Below are positions 1 through 9,506 of a stretch of 64,000 nucleotides of DNA, piece after piece. Numbering within the stretch: the stretch's first letter is position 1; each line of letters begins with the position of its first letter. Location: NCBI RefSeq assembly GCF_027886475.1, contig NZ_CP115670.1:868001-932000 (forward strand), in the 5' to 3' direction. A model generated the notes under the pieces. That model was not told the DNA's origin. It ran no database searches and saw only the letters and a program-made list of their open reading frames with translations. Made by a program: the position numbers and the translations under genes. The DNA is from Corynebacterium sp. SCR221107. GTDB lineage: Bacteria > Actinomycetota > Actinomycetes > Mycobacteriales > Mycobacteriaceae.

Positions 1-165
1 AGGACAAGTCGAGGACTGACCTAAAACTCGTCGAGGGAAACTTGTAACAACATACTGTCGAAAGCATCCATCGCGCACGAGGCGGGTGGGGACCGGGTGG
101 GGGAGAACAGGAGAAGAAGAAAGTGAAGACGAAAAGGAATAGCGACAAGGAAGAATCCTAGGCTC

Positions 166-1071
166 CTAGGTCGCCGACTGCTTGAGGACATGCCCCATGG
201 CAACCGCCTCGACTCCGCGAATATCGAAGCCGGACAAGCTGTCGTAGAAGGCAGGCAAGTCGCTTGCATCGCTTAAGACTACGTTGGCATAGATCTGGGT
301 GCTGCCGCTGGTAGCCGCGACAAACTTCGTCGCGTTAAGCGCACGCAGATGCTCGCCCAGTGCCACGACATGCCCCGGGGACACGCATAACCAGAGGCTG
401 AAATCCCCGGTGCTTCCTAGTGCGGTGGGGGCGTAGACCGCCTCGTAGTACACAATGCCGGATCGAAGAAGCCGATTGCGATGCCGGGAGATGGTGGCTG
501 CATCCACGCCGAGCCGCCGTGCGGCATCCACCGCGCTGATGCGTCCATCGTGAGCCAGGAGGGCGATGAGCCCCTCGTCGATGGCATCCAGAAACTCCGC
601 GCCCTCGGTGGCACTTCCCGGCTGGCCCCACACCGACACCAACTGAGATACCTGGACGTCGCGCGCCGGGATTTGGGAATAGAGAAGGCCTAACACCTCG
701 TGGTATTCCTCTGCGGCGGCCACCAGGCCGCAGTAGATCTCGGCGCGGTCGCGGGAAAGACGCACCCAGCGCGCGGAAGGTAGCTCAGCAAGCCTCACCC
801 CGAGCGGGCCGAGCCTGGCCGGTGCGCCGACGGCGCGGGCGATGAAGGCGGTGCGGCCGCCGAAGCCGGGCTGGGTGCGCCCGACCACCCTCACGATTCC
901 CGCCTGCGTGAGGGTTGCGTACCGTCGGGCGATGGTGCGTGGGCTTTGCCCGGTCATCGCCGCCCACTGGGCAAAGGTGGCGCCCGGATCCTTGACGATG
1001 GCATCGATGAGCGCGCGGTCGGCCGCCTCCAAGGGTCGTGCCTGATGCGAGCGAGGATTCCTGGGATTCAT
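166..1071 (-). CDS. Lrp/AsnC family transcriptional regulator
   Basis: A 301-residue DNA-binding regulator with two AsnC-type winged-helix segments: one near residues 15-65 (ends in RTIARRYATLTQAGIV) and a second near 180-225 (RISAVDAARRLGVDAATISRHRNRLLRSGIVYY). Each is followed by a ligand-sensing-like stretch. The doubled layout is longer than the usual 150-residue Lrp protein and is common in actinobacteria. The ATG has a strong ribosome site (GGAGG) about ten bases upstream. It is transcribed away from the decayed MFS gene at 1239, with a 167-bp shared promoter region, so it probably controlled that transporter and perhaps the amidohydrolase at 2785. The ligand is not deducible. Confidence 0.85.
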   Translation of the reverse strand: MNPRNPRSHQARPLEAADRALIDAIVKDPGATFAQWAAMTGQSPRTIARRYATLTQAGIVRVVGRTQPGFGGRTAFIARAVGAPARLGPLGVRLAELPSARWVRLSRDRAEIYCGLVAAAEEYHEVLGLLYSQIPARDVQVSQLVSVWGQPGSATEGAEFLDAIDEGLIALLAHDGRISAVDAARRLGVDAATISRHRNRLLRSGIVYYEAVYAPTALGSTGDFSLWLCVSPGHVVALGEHLRALNATKFVAATSGSTQIYANVVLSDASDLPAFYDSLSGFDIRGVEAVAMGHVLKQSAT

Positions 1072-1238
1072 GCTTCTATCCTCCCAAAAGGCGCTGCAAT
1101 TTTGCCGGTTTCATGCAACTTGGTATCTTTCCGTGCACTCGCCTGCCTAAGGTGGCTGTCATTCACGCCACCCGCGCAGTGCACGAGAGCACAGATGAGT
1201 GCGGGGAAAAAGGACCATGGATGAGGAGAAACCAGCTT

Positions 1239-2691
1239 ATGAGCACCGGTGAAACCACACGACAACACGCTCCTATCGACCCACCGGCCACGGCCGAAAC
1301 GACCGGGCCGAGCGCCAACCCGCACGACACCTTGATGATCGCCACCGCGGCGTTTTCCTTCCTAGTGGTCACACTCTTGCAGTCCCTGGTGGTCCCGGCG
1401 ATTCCGCTTTTCCCGCTGATTCTTGCCACCAGCCCGACCGCGGTGTCCTAGCTTGTCACCACCACGCCGGTCTTTGGTCGCCTCGGTGACCTTCTGCCGC
1501 GGCGTCGGATGATGATGGCGGGCGACAATGGGACTCGTCTTTGTAAGCTCGGTCATCGCGCCGCTGGGCGGGATTACCACCGTTATCGTAAGCCGCGGGC
1601 TTCAGGGGATGGGCACCGCCTTGATTCCTATCGCCATGGCGCAGATGCGCCACAGCCTGCCCCACCGGCGCCTGCCGGGGGCTCTGGCGTTGCTGAGCGC
1701 CATGCTGGGCATCGGCGGGGGATTGGGCATCCCCGTCGGCGGAGTGCTTTTGTCCTGGCTTGGGTGGGAATCGATGTTCTGGTTCGCGGCCGTCATGTCC
1801 TTGATGGCGATCGCGGCGATCTGGGCTTCTATCCCGGCCGCGCCCGCGTCCGCACGCGGGCAGTTTGACGTCCCTGGGGCGCTGTTGCTCTCCTTGGGTC
1901 TCACAGCGTTGCTCACGGCGATCTCTCAAGGTGGCGCGTGGGGATGGGCGAGCCCTCTGACGCTGGGTTGCCTTGTTGCCGGGCTGACCGTGTTCGTGGC
2001 CTGGGTGAAGGTGGAGGCCACCTGCGCATCGCCGCTGGTGAACCTGCGCACCTCGGCCACGCGCCCGATCCTATTGACCAATCTGGCATCGATTCTTTTG
2101 GGTTTGTTGATGTTTAGCAACCTGCTGTTGACCACCCTTGAGCTGCAGAATCCGATCGTGCAAGGTGGCTTTGCGTGGGCTTCGCGCGATGCCGGACTTG
2201 CCGTGCTGCCGTCGGCGGCGTCGATGTTTGCGGTTGCCCCGATAAGCGCCCGCCTGGCCTCGCGTTATGGTGCCCGCACGGTGGTGGCCACAGGTGCCGC
2301 GATTACCACGGCTGGTTACGTCGGGCGGTTGCTCGCGGCCGGCAACGGCGGGTTGGTCATCTTCTGGGCGACGGTCGTGGCCATAGGCGTGGGCATCGGC
2401 TACGCCGGTTTGCCGATGATGATCGTGGCGCATTCCCCCGCGGCCGAAACAGGCTCCGCCAATGTCGTCAATGCGTTGATGCGCTCGATCGGCATGGCCG
2501 CTTCCTCGGCGATGGTCGCTGCGATCACCGGCTCGTTAGCGGTGTCGGTGGGGGACAAAACCGTTCCGTCTGCGACGGCGCTGATCGTCGTCGCGGTGAT
2601 CGGGGTGGTACTCGGGCTCGTCGCAACACTGCTTTCGCTGGCAGCGCGTTCCTCCAAGCGGCCAGGAGTCATCGCTCAATCTCAGGGCTAG
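1239..2691 (+). pseudogene. MFS drug-type transporter, inactivated
   Basis: Remains of a major facilitator superfamily exporter. The ATG at 1239 follows the ribosome site GAGGAG. The frame runs to TAG at 1449, where the family expects Trp (the reading SPTAVS then stop). Just after it the usual loop before PVFGRLGD seems to have lost several residues, and near 1527 the reading frame shifts: MMMAGD is in the first frame and GLVFVSSVIAPLGG in the next. The rest (1528-2691) reads cleanly to the end with membrane segments and the mid-protein PVGGVLLSWLGW region. At least a stop and a frameshift separate the halves, so a working protein is unlikely unless the base calls are wrong. Neighbouring genes suggest a role in exporting or importing a substrate linked to the amidohydrolase. 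Confidence 0.8.
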
Positions 2692-2784
2692 CCAGGTCAA
2701 ACCCAAGGCAACCTAGCCCAGGCGCGAGACTCGCTGCCCAATGCCCATTCACGTAAGTCTTATCGCAGAGATAAGGAAGCACGT

Positions 2785-3789
2785 ATGATGACCCAGCCTG
2801 ACACACAACGGACACAGACACTAGGCGCCCCGGCCATTGACACCCACGCCCATTTCTTCCCGGAGACTTACCTGGACTTCCTGCGCGATCATGGCCGCCC
2901 GGAGTCGGAGATCGCCATCGCGCGCGGGCTCGGCGCGGGAACGAGTAGGAGCGAGATCGCCGCGCGCCTGGAGTGGATGGATCGCGCGGGCGTGGCCTCC
3001 CAGGTCATCGCCGCAACCCCGCAGGTACCCAGCTTGCCGGATCCCACGCATGCGCTTCACGCATCGCGTTTGGTCAACGACGAATACGCGCGCATCATCG
3101 ACACCTACCCAGGCCGGTTCAATGGCTATGGTGCGTTGCCGTCGCCGCACGTGGACGAAGCGCTGAAGGAGATCCCACGCATCTTCGACGAACTGGGCTT
3201 TGTTGGTGTTTCTCTCCCGACGATGACGATAGCGAGTAAGCAGGCCGGGCCGCAGTTTCTCGACGAGCCCGCGCTCGACCCCGTTTGGGAGGCACTCAAT
3301 GACTATCACGCGATCGTGAATATCCACCCCACCGGGTACGCGGCCTGCTCGCCGATGCTATCCGGCTCTGGTCTGACCTGGGTCAATGGTGCCCCGGTCG
3401 AGGATGCCACGGCCGTCTTGCAGCTGCTGAAGGCCGATGTTGTACGGCGCTTCCCGCAGGTGCGATTCCATGTGGCTCATTTGGGTGGTGACGTGCCCTT
3501 TATCGCGCAGCGCATAGAGGACAACTTCGAGGATTGGCAGGCATTCGCGCACTCACCGCTGGAGCAATTGCGCACGATGTATTTCGGTGCGGCCAACTTT
3601 CACGAGCCCTCACTCATCCTCGCGGCGAAGACCTTCGGCGCCACGCAGCTGCTTGCGGGTTCTGATTTCCCCTATTTTCAGCGCGAGAAATACCTCCGCG
3701 CCTTCGATTACATTCGTGGCTCGCGCCTGTCCCCGGAAGACATAGAGGTGGTGCTTTCGGGCAATGCCGCACGCTTGTACGGGTACTAG
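2785..3789 (+). CDS. Amidohydrolase family protein (ACMSD-like decarboxylase/hydrolase)
   Basis: A 334-residue metal-dependent enzyme of the amidohydrolase-2 group, which includes aminocarboxymuconate-semialdehyde decarboxylase and related aromatic-acid decarboxylases. Visible signatures are the N-terminal DTHAHFFP (HxH metal ligands, about residues 19-26), NIHP near residue 176, HVAHLGGD in the third quarter and GSDFPY near the C-terminus with the catalytic Asp. It starts with ATG after AAGGAAG; a second ATG follows immediately. It lies 93 bp downstream of the decayed MFS gene and in the same direction, so the pair may once have been one transport-and-degradation unit. The substrate cannot be told from sequence; a decarboxylase or lactonase are both possible. 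Confidence 0.8.
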   Translation: MMTQPDTQRTQTLGAPAIDTHAHFFPETYLDFLRDHGRPESEIAIARGLGAGTSRSEIAARLEWMDRAGVASQVIAATPQVPSLPDPTHALHASRLVNDEYARIIDTYPGRFNGYGALPSPHVDEALKEIPRIFDELGFVGVSLPTMTIASKQAGPQFLDEPALDPVWEALNDYHAIVNIHPTGYAACSPMLSGSGLTWVNGAPVEDATAVLQLLKADVVRRFPQVRFHVAHLGGDVPFIAQRIEDNFEDWQAFAHSPLEQLRTMYFGAANFHEPSLILAAKTFGATQLLAGSDFPYFQREKYLRAFDYIRGSRLSPEDIEVVLSGNAARLYGY

Positions 3790-3984
3790 GTTTTTGCTTT
3801 CCGACGTCCCCAGTCCGCACGAAAAACCCTACTCCGGGCGTTGCGGCACCTGCGACCCCGCGTTGTTTTCCAGCTTTGATCGCAGGTGTGGCCACGGGAA
3901 TTTCCCGCCAGTGCCCGGAGCTGGTGTTGAATTTTGGGGTCTTACCAGAGTAGTTTCAACAGCACCCAGGGAACAGAGAAAATA

Positions 3985-4030
3985 AGAAAACAGGCCAGCG
4001 GTACTCGTTCAAAAAGTACCTCTGACCTGC
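3985..4030 (-). terminator. Rho-independent terminator of tmRNA
   Basis: Downstream of the tmRNA on the minus strand, CAGGTCAG..GGTAC pairs with GTACC..CTGGCCTG around a loop, followed by TTTTCTTATTTT. The position, just beyond the mature 3' end, fits termination of ssrA. Confidence 0.8.
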
Positions 4031-4037
4031 CCTTTTG

Positions 4038-4415
4038 TGGAGCCGCCGGGAATTGAACCCGGGTCCTACGTCACCTTGCCAGGGCTTCTCCGTGCGCAGT
4101 TCGCGCGGAATCTCTGCTCGACCCTCCGGATGGGGCAAACACCTCCGGATGATGGGCCCAGTCAGCAGTGAAAGTCCCCTTTGACCCTGATGACTCAATC
4201 AAAGAGCAAGTTCCTTAGTCGATGCCAGGATCTAGGCCAGGAACGAAGCCTAGGCTGACAGACACGCGTCGCTGAAATTAGGCAGCGAGGGCGTAGTCAC
4301 GCTGAGAGTTGTTCTCTGCGTTTATTAGTTGCTGCGACGCTCATACGGTGGTCTCTAGCCTGCACCGGCACGCTTCCCCTGGCTTAATGCACGCAGTCGA
4401 AACCACATCGACCCC
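4038..4415 (-). ncRNA. ssrA: Transfer-messenger RNA (tmRNA)
   Basis: Rescues stalled ribosomes together with SmpB by adding a degradation tag. On the minus strand the 5' end reads GGGGTCGATGTGGTTTCGAC, whose first seven bases pair with CGGCTCC at the 3' end to form the tRNA-like acceptor; the T-arm GGTTCAATTCCCGGCGG is intact. The tag frame, at 4319-4278, encodes AENNSQRDYALAA then TAA, ending in the expected ALAA. The terminal CCA seems not to be fully encoded (discriminator A is followed by CAA). The ends are set by pairing, so each may be off by a few bases. Confidence 0.95.
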
Positions 4416-4528
4416 ATGCTCACACGAAGGCGGGAAAGTGCATCTGACTTCGTGCAGTAGCCCTACACTACTCTCTCCTCACCCAGGATTGCAAGAAGCG
4501 ATGAAGAGTCCTCGGACGTGGGGACCTT

Positions 4529-5140
4529 TTAGGAATGTTTCTTGTAATAGGCGGCAAAGTCGCTAAGGATTTGTTTCCAGGCGGCCTTGAAGGCGTCGGA
4601 TTGTTCGGTGGACTCCAGCCCGCGCATCTCCACTGCGAGTGCTACCTTCGGGGTGCCTTCTTTGGCCGGGGCTTTGTTCGTGATGTTCACGCTGACGGGA
4701 ACGCCGTTGTCGAGTTCGGTGCGCCAGTAGCGCCACTTGTCGGTTGCGGTGCGGCGGGGTTCGTCGGCAAGCGCGACGCCAGCGACCTCGTAGAGGTTGC
4801 CGGCAAACGCCGCCCACGCGTCGGCGACCTGGTCCATGGTGCCGTTGAGAGTCTTGGATGCGCTCGCGCCGAAGGTGCCGTCGCAGCGCTGGGCCCTGGC
4901 ACGGCGGCCAATGTGGTACTCGAAGGCCACGGCGATTCCCTGAGCCCACCAATGTAGGTTTTTGTCCGCGAGCGCGGGATGGGTGGCCGCGTGATCATAG
5001 AGGCGCTGGTAGGCGAGCTTGGCGAGCTCATCATGCGGGGTGTCGTGGTGATCGGCGAAGTAGTCCAACCATTGGGCCTCGGTGATGCCGGTGGCGCGCA
5101 CGGAAGCAGTCCACAGGTCGGGGCGGGTGGATTCAGACAA
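4529..5140 (-). CDS. Conserved protein of unknown function, translated behind an MFS gene
   Basis: A 203-residue soluble protein without signal peptide or membrane segments. The reading frame begins with TTG at 5140; GGAG lies eight bases before it and overlaps the stop codon of the upstream MFS gene, so the two are almost certainly translated from one message. Trp and aromatic residues are frequent (for example LHWWAQGIAVAFEYHIGRR). The C-terminal half (WRYWRTELDNGVPVSVNI..VALAVEMRGLES) reads like a START/AHSA1-type ligand-binding fold, but I cannot assign the family with certainty. Its role may be tied to the substrate of the transporter. Confidence 0.7.
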   Translation of the reverse strand: MSESTRPDLWTASVRATGITEAQWLDYFADHHDTPHDELAKLAYQRLYDHAATHPALADKNLHWWAQGIAVAFEYHIGRRARAQRCDGTFGASASKTLNGTMDQVADAWAAFAGNLYEVAGVALADEPRRTATDKWRYWRTELDNGVPVSVNITNKAPAKEGTPKVALAVEMRGLESTEQSDAFKAAWKQILSDFAAYYKKHS

Positions 5141-5149
5141 GGGGTACTC

Positions 5150-6451
5150 CTAGCTGGTGGTTCTAGCTTGCGGTGGGGCAGGTTGGGAAGCCTCGGCGCG
5201 ATGGGAAAGAAGCCGTATGCCCCAGGTAATAAGGAAGCAGGCAAAGATAGCCCACAGGATGGCGCAGACGGCGGCAAGCACATAGATGCTGGTCACGCCC
5301 AATGCCAGCGAGGTGGCGGCCAGACCAATGGGGCCAGCGACCTGGCCGATGGCGGTGAAGATGGAAAAGGTGCGCCCGCGGATCTGTTCCGGGACAGACT
5401 CGGTGATCAGCACCATCTGCAAGGGGTTGAGCACGCCGCCGCCGAGGCCGGAAATCGCCATGCCCGCGATTACTAGCCACGCCGAGTCGAGGAAGCCCAT
5501 GCAGGCGAAGCCGATGATGTAGAGCACCATTCCCAGCGTCCACGCGAATCTTTCATGGCGAGCGATCTTGGTGGCGACGATGCTGGCGACCATCATGCCC
5601 ACCGCATAGGCCGACATGGAAAGCCCTAGCAGTTCCGGCTGGTTGCGCTCCTGGAACCGGGCGGGCAACAGCACCATCAAATACGGCATGACCAGTGCCA
5701 TCGCCAAAAGGGAGTCGAGCGCGAGCAGGCGCACGAGAGGATAGCTCAAAGCCAGCTTCCAGCCCTGCCAACCGGGGTAGGTGTCGGTTGCATCAGGTTC
5801 GCTGGCGGTGCTTGCCGACGCCGCCGGGACCGCATCCGGTGCGGGAATCGCGCCGTTGCTGTCGGCAGCAGCGGGGGAGGTGACACCCAGGCGCAGGAAG
5901 AAGGTCAGCAGTGCGGCGAGCAGCGAGCATGCGGCGGTGATCCACAAGACCTGCTGGATGGGCAGGGTCGACATGAGCACGCCCGCCACGGCGGGACCGA
6001 GCAGGAAGCTGAAGCCGGAAAGCCCCTGGTTGATACCGGAGAGGAAGGCCAGGTCCTTACCGGAGGCGGCGGCCACGTCGCCGATGAGCGCAGCCCGCGC
6101 GGACATGCCGGGGATATCGCCGACGGCGCCGATGATGCCGATGACGATAAACAGCGTGAGGTTTAAGGTGGTGGTCTGGTCGACGATGATCAAAGCGATG
6201 ATGGAGGCGCCAGAGATGATGTCGGAGACCACGGACATGGGCTTGCGCCCGACAGAGTCGATGAGGTTGCCGCCGAAGTAGGCGAAAATGAGCGAGGGGA
6301 TGGCGATCGCCGCGGCGACGACGCTAGCGGCCTGCGGGCTGCCGGTGCGCTCTAGAACCAGCCACGGCCATACGATGCCGGCCACGGCGTTGCCGAACAT
6401 CGACAACGCCGCAGAGCCCAGATATAGCCAGGCGGTAGAGGGATGGGGCAT
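5150..6451 (-). CDS. MFS transporter
   Basis: A 433-residue integral membrane protein of the major facilitator superfamily, with about twelve hydrophobic segments in two halves separated by a central hydrophilic stretch rich in Ala, Ser and Asp (about residues 195-225). The loop after segment 2 reads GGNLIDSVGRKPM, the typical GxLxDRxGRK motif A. The C-terminal half has a second such region. The layout resembles the macrolide-efflux/EmrB-like exporters, so export of a drug or metabolite is likely. ATG at 6451 is preceded by GAGAAAGGAAAA. It is divergent from the reductase-like gene at 6560 and co-transcribed with the gene ending at 4529. Confidence 0.85.
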   Translation of the reverse strand: MPHPSTAWLYLGSAALSMFGNAVAGIVWPWLVLERTGSPQAASVVAAAIAIPSLIFAYFGGNLIDSVGRKPMSVVSDIISGASIIALIIVDQTTTLNLTLFIVIGIIGAVGDIPGMSARAALIGDVAAASGKDLAFLSGINQGLSGFSFLLGPAVAGVLMSTLPIQQVLWITAACSLLAALLTFFLRLGVTSPAAADSNGAIPAPDAVPAASASTASEPDATDTYPGWQGWKLALSYPLVRLLALDSLLAMALVMPYLMVLLPARFQERNQPELLGLSMSAYAVGMMVASIVATKIARHERFAWTLGMVLYIIGFACMGFLDSAWLVIAGMAISGLGGGVLNPLQMVLITESVPEQIRGRTFSIFTAIGQVAGPIGLAATSLALGVTSIYVLAAVCAILWAIFACFLITWGIRLLSHRAEASQPAPPQARTTS

Positions 6452-6547
6452 AGTTTTCCTTTCTCAGACCTGCATGAATGACGCACACTCCTGGCAGGTT
6501 GCATCCCCTATGATAAGGGGAATTATCAATTGTCTATGCATACAGAA
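6452..6547. promoter_or_regulatory. Divergent promoter region with inverted repeat
   Basis: The 96-bp gap between two divergent genes holds CCCCT (6505-6509) and AGGGG (6516-6520) as an inverted repeat, followed by an AT-rich stretch AATTATCAATTGTCTATGCAT. A repressor site that controls both genes is plausible; no nearby regulator gene exists, and this is inference from layout only. Confidence 0.4.
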
Positions 6548-6559
6548 ATGGGGCCTGTC

Positions 6560-7165
6560 ATGGCGCGACCGTTAATTGTTACCGCCTTCATTTCCGCCGA
6601 TGGCGTCATGGAAGCCCCTGGCGGCGAGCCGGGCTACCGGAATTCGGGCTGGACCTTCACAGACATCGATTTCGTGCCCGAGGCCTACGAGATCAAGGGC
6701 ACCGAGCAGGCGGAGGCGGGTGCGTTGCTATTGGGGCGCACCTCCTATGAGGCCTTCGCCCCGGTGTGGCCGAAGATGGAGGAGTTCGCCGAATACAACG
6801 CCATGCCCCGCTACGTGGTGAGCACCACGTTGATCAAGGCCGACCCCGGCTGGGACGCCACCATCCTGCGCGGCGTCGATGAGGTCGCAGCGCTTAAGGA
6901 GCAAGACGGCGGCCCCATCCTCGTCCACGGCTCGGCCACCCTCGGCGCCGCGCTTGCCGACGCGGGTCTGGTCGATCGCTATCACCTGTTGGTCTTCCCC
7001 GTCCTGCTGGGCGCGGGCAAGCGCCTGTTTAGCGAGGCCGACAAGGACAAGCAGCGCCTGAAGCTGGTGGAGTCGCAGGCCTACTCCAACGGCATCATCA
7101 AGGTCGTCTACGACGTGCTCAGCAGTGAGGCAATCGCCCCGCATCCGCAACGCTTGCGGGAGTAA
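6560..7165 (+). CDS. Dihydrofolate-reductase-family protein (RibD C-terminal-like)
   Basis: About 200 residues with the RibD_C/DHFR-like fold: the start MARPLIVTAFISADGVMEAP, then GALLLGRTSYEAFAPVWP, PRYVVSTTL, the nucleotide-binding GPILVHGSATLGAALADAGLVDRYHLLVFPVLLG and GAGKRLF. Proteins of this group bind NADPH but their substrates are mostly unknown; they are not the essential folate enzyme. ATG at 6560 fits the family's N-terminus; ATG at 6548 in the same frame would add four residues. It is divergent from the MFS gene at 6451. Confidence 0.85.
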   Translation: MARPLIVTAFISADGVMEAPGGEPGYRNSGWTFTDIDFVPEAYEIKGTEQAEAGALLLGRTSYEAFAPVWPKMEEFAEYNAMPRYVVSTTLIKADPGWDATILRGVDEVAALKEQDGGPILVHGSATLGAALADAGLVDRYHLLVFPVLLGAGKRLFSEADKDKQRLKLVESQAYSNGIIKVVYDVLSSEAIAPHPQRLRE

Positions 7166-7294
7166 GGTCTGCGGGCAAAAGCCCTGTGACCCCATCATTC
7201 GACGTCGACGTTCGGCCTTGCTTTTCTTGGTGCGACGAAAGCGGGGGACTCCCAAAGGAGGGGAGGGGCTATTGCAACCCATTATACTAAGTAG

Positions 7295-7482
7295 GTCGCA
7301 GTGATCGGGAATGCCGGTTGGAATCCGGCAGCGGACCCCGCCACTGTATTTGGCTGACAAGATTTCGGCAGGAAGGCCACAGCGCCTTCCCACCTTGGGC
7401 GTATATCAAGGACCCCACTGACCATCGGTTGGGAAGGGGAAGCCCGAAGATCGAGGCCATAAGCCAGGAGACCGGCTGCGAC
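7295..7482 (+). promoter_or_regulatory. Cobalamin riboswitch
   Basis: Regulates the downstream cobalt transporter in response to vitamin B12. The closing stem is GTCGCAG (7295-7301) with CTGCGAC (7476-7482). Core elements are clear: GGAATCCGGCAGCGGACCCCGCCACTGT in the junction near 7320-7348 and the B12 box AGCCAGGAGACCGGCTG at 7462-7478. A TATACT -10 box at 7283-7288 places the start of transcription right at the beginning of the aptamer. Downstream, a G/C-rich segment (about 7497-7516) precedes the ribosome site of cbiM, so control of translation initiation is likely. Confidence 0.95.
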
Positions 7483-7535
7483 TACTGTTCGTTTCCACCT
7501 GCGGGGACCCGGGTGTTGCTGAAAGTTGGAGAATA

Positions 7536-8210
7536 ATGCATATCGCAGAGGGATTCCTTCCCGTTTCCCACGCCGTGGCGTGGACCTGTGTTGCCGCGCC
7601 TTTCGTCATCCACGGCGCGACCCAGGTACACAAACAGATCAAGGACAAACCGGAATCGGGACTGCTGTTAGGCGCCGCCGGTGCTTTTACCTTCGTGCTA
7701 TCCGCCCTCAAGATCCCGTCTGTGACCGGGTCCTCCTCCCATCCCACAGGCACCGGGCTGGGAGCGGTGTTGTTCAAACCGCCGGTCATGGCCTTTTTGG
7801 GTACGATCGTCCTGCTATTCCAGGCGTTGTTGCTAGCCCACGGCGGCATCACCACACTCGGGGCCAATGTTTTCTCGATGGCGATCGTTGGCCCCTGGGT
7901 GGGCTACGGCTTCTGGCTGCTTGCCCGCAGACTGGGTGCGAGCCTAGAGGTAGGGGTGTTCTTCGCCGCCTTTGCCGCCGATCTTTCCACCTACGTGGTC
8001 ACCGCCTTGCAGCTTGCGCTCGCGCACAACAACGGCGAGATTGGCCAGGCGGCGATGTCCTTCCTCGCGCTGTATGCGCCCACCCAGCTCCCGCTGGCGG
8101 TGGTCGAGGCGATCGTGACCGTCTTGGTCATGCGTTCGCTGCGCGCGCTGGCACCGGCCGAGCTCACCGGGCTGGGCGTGGCCAAGGAAAAAGAATTGGT
8201 CAAGGCCTAA
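7536..8210 (+). CDS. cbiM: Cobalt ECF transporter, substrate-binding membrane component CbiM
   Basis: The cobalt-specific S-component of an energy-coupling factor transporter, 224 residues with about six membrane segments. The mature N-terminus MHIAEGFLP is the hallmark: the amino group, His2 and a later His form the metal site, so the start codon at 7536 is fixed by function. Further conserved stretches are [17 protein letters not shown] and [18 protein letters not shown], the latter with the His of the metal centre. It is the first gene after the cobalamin riboswitch, which argues for cobalt rather than nickel. The genes cbiN, cbiQ and cbiO follow in the same direction. Confidence 0.95.
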   Translation: MHIAEGFLPVSHAVAWTCVAAPFVIHGATQVHKQIKDKPESGLLLGAAGAFTFVLSALKIPSVTGSSSHPTGTGLGAVLFKPPVMAFLGTIVLLFQALLLAHGGITTLGANVFSMAIVGPWVGYGFWLLARRLGASLEVGVFFAAFAADLSTYVVTALQLALAHNNGEIGQAAMSFLALYAPTQLPLAVVEAIVTVLVMRSLRALAPAELTGLGVAKEKELVKA

Positions 8211-8241
8211 AGGGCTGAACGAGGACCTGGGGAGATAAGGA

Positions 8242-8604
8242 ATGAATACGCAGAAGTTTTCGCGCAAGGGGAATTGGGTCACCATCGGTCTCATCGTCCT
8301 GGTGCTGGTCATCGCCGCTTTTCCGATGTTTTTCAACCTCGGCGATCCGGCGGTGGAGGAGGCCTTCGGCGGCACCGACGCCGCCGCGGAGTCGATCATT
8401 GTCGAACAAGACCCGGACTATGAGCCGTGGTTCGATCCGATCGTGGGCGAGCTGCCCGGGGAGGTGGAGTCCGGCCTCTTCGCGCTCCAGGCCGCCCTCG
8501 GCGCGGGCGCGTTGGGGTATGTGCTGGGCGTGTACCGTGGCCGTCGGAAAGCAGAACAACGCCAAGCGCAGGCAGCCGAAACCCGGGAAGAAGACGCTTT
8601 CTAG
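8242..8604 (+). CDS. cbiN: Cobalt transport protein CbiN
   Basis: A 120-residue accessory component that helps load cobalt into CbiM. Two membrane helices flank an extracytoplasmic loop: one near residues 13-33 and one near 78-98, with the family signature GGTDAAAESIIVEQDPDYEPWF between. The ATG follows GGGGAGATAAGGA. It lies 31 bp after cbiM and 3 bp before cbiQ. The charged C-terminal tail after the second helix is somewhat longer than the CbiN I recall. Confidence 0.92.
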   Translation: MNTQKFSRKGNWVTIGLIVLVLVIAAFPMFFNLGDPAVEEAFGGTDAAAESIIVEQDPDYEPWFDPIVGELPGEVESGLFALQAALGAGALGYVLGVYRGRRKAEQRQAQAAETREEDAF

Positions 8605-8607
8605 GTT

Positions 8608-9333
8608 ATGAACCCGCTGGAACGGGCGGCTGCGGCCTCGCCGTGGGCACACATCAACGTAGGAGAGAAGCTGCTGCTTTTTATCGGGCTCATCTTCGCC
8701 GTGCTGCTCCTGCCCGCAGCCGTCGGGGTGCCGCTGGTCGCAGCGATCGTGCTGGCGCTGGCCGCACGAGCGAAGGTGCCCTGGCGCCTCTACGCCACGC
8801 TGGTCGCGGCGCCGGCGGTATTTATCGCCCTAGGCATCATTCCGCTGATGGTACGGCTTGATACGAGCGGACTGCATCTGGTCGATAATGGCGTCGCCAA
8901 TGCGCTGGTACTCATGACGCGCAGCTTCGTGGCCACCGCGGCGATGATGGTGCTCGCGCTGACCACGCCGATCGCGGAGCTTATCGCCTGGTTCGGCCGA
9001 GTCGGGGTGCCGGAAACTTTGACCTATGTGGTGGTCGTGATGTATCGCATGATCTCCACGCTCATCGTCACCTCGCGGACGATGTGGGAGGCCCAGGCCA
9101 TGCGGCTGGGACATTCGAGCAGGCGGCGCTGGATTTCCTCGATCGCCTCCCAAGCGGCCACGCTTTTCGTGCTCAGCCTCGAGCGCGCGCGCCGGCTTGG
9201 CCAGGGACTTGAGCTTCGTGCAGACCCCACGGCGATGGCCGTGCTCGCACCCACCCGCGAGGTGAACCCAGCGCGGTTGGCGTGCATCGTGTGCCTGCTT
9301 GTGGCACTTGGGGCCATCGGTTTCGTGGTCTAG
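8608..9333 (+). CDS. cbiQ: Cobalt ECF transporter, transmembrane coupling component CbiQ
   Basis: The T-component that couples ATP hydrolysis by CbiO to CbiM. 241 residues, with several membrane segments in the N-terminal half and the family's cytoplasmic coupling region containing MWEAQAMRLGH (about 155-165) and the second Ala-Arg motif SLERARRLGQGLELR (about 190-205), both typical of EcfT proteins. ATG lies 3 bp after cbiN, implying translational coupling. A 173-bp gap separates it from cbiO. Confidence 0.92.
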   Translation: MNPLERAAAASPWAHINVGEKLLLFIGLIFAVLLLPAAVGVPLVAAIVLALAARAKVPWRLYATLVAAPAVFIALGIIPLMVRLDTSGLHLVDNGVANALVLMTRSFVATAAMMVLALTTPIAELIAWFGRVGVPETLTYVVVVMYRMISTLIVTSRTMWEAQAMRLGHSSRRRWISSIASQAATLFVLSLERARRLGQGLELRADPTAMAVLAPTREVNPARLACIVCLLVALGAIGFVV

Positions 9334-9506
9334 GGCTCTAGTCCATTGGCCTGCTCCTTTGGCTGTGCCCCGTGGCGAGTCGCGGGTGTGCAATCTGCGG
9401 GAGTCGCGGGGAGCGCGGCGCGTGCAGGGATGAGCGGAGTGGGTTCCGAGAGTTGAAGAACGTTGATTTACACAGTGAACACAGTGATAGTGAGGAGCAA
9501 CTAAAA

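Noticed and set aside
1..165. A gene at the extreme left edge
   Set aside because: No frame in the first 165 bases has protein-like sense or a supported start; it may be the 3' flank of the regulator gene only.
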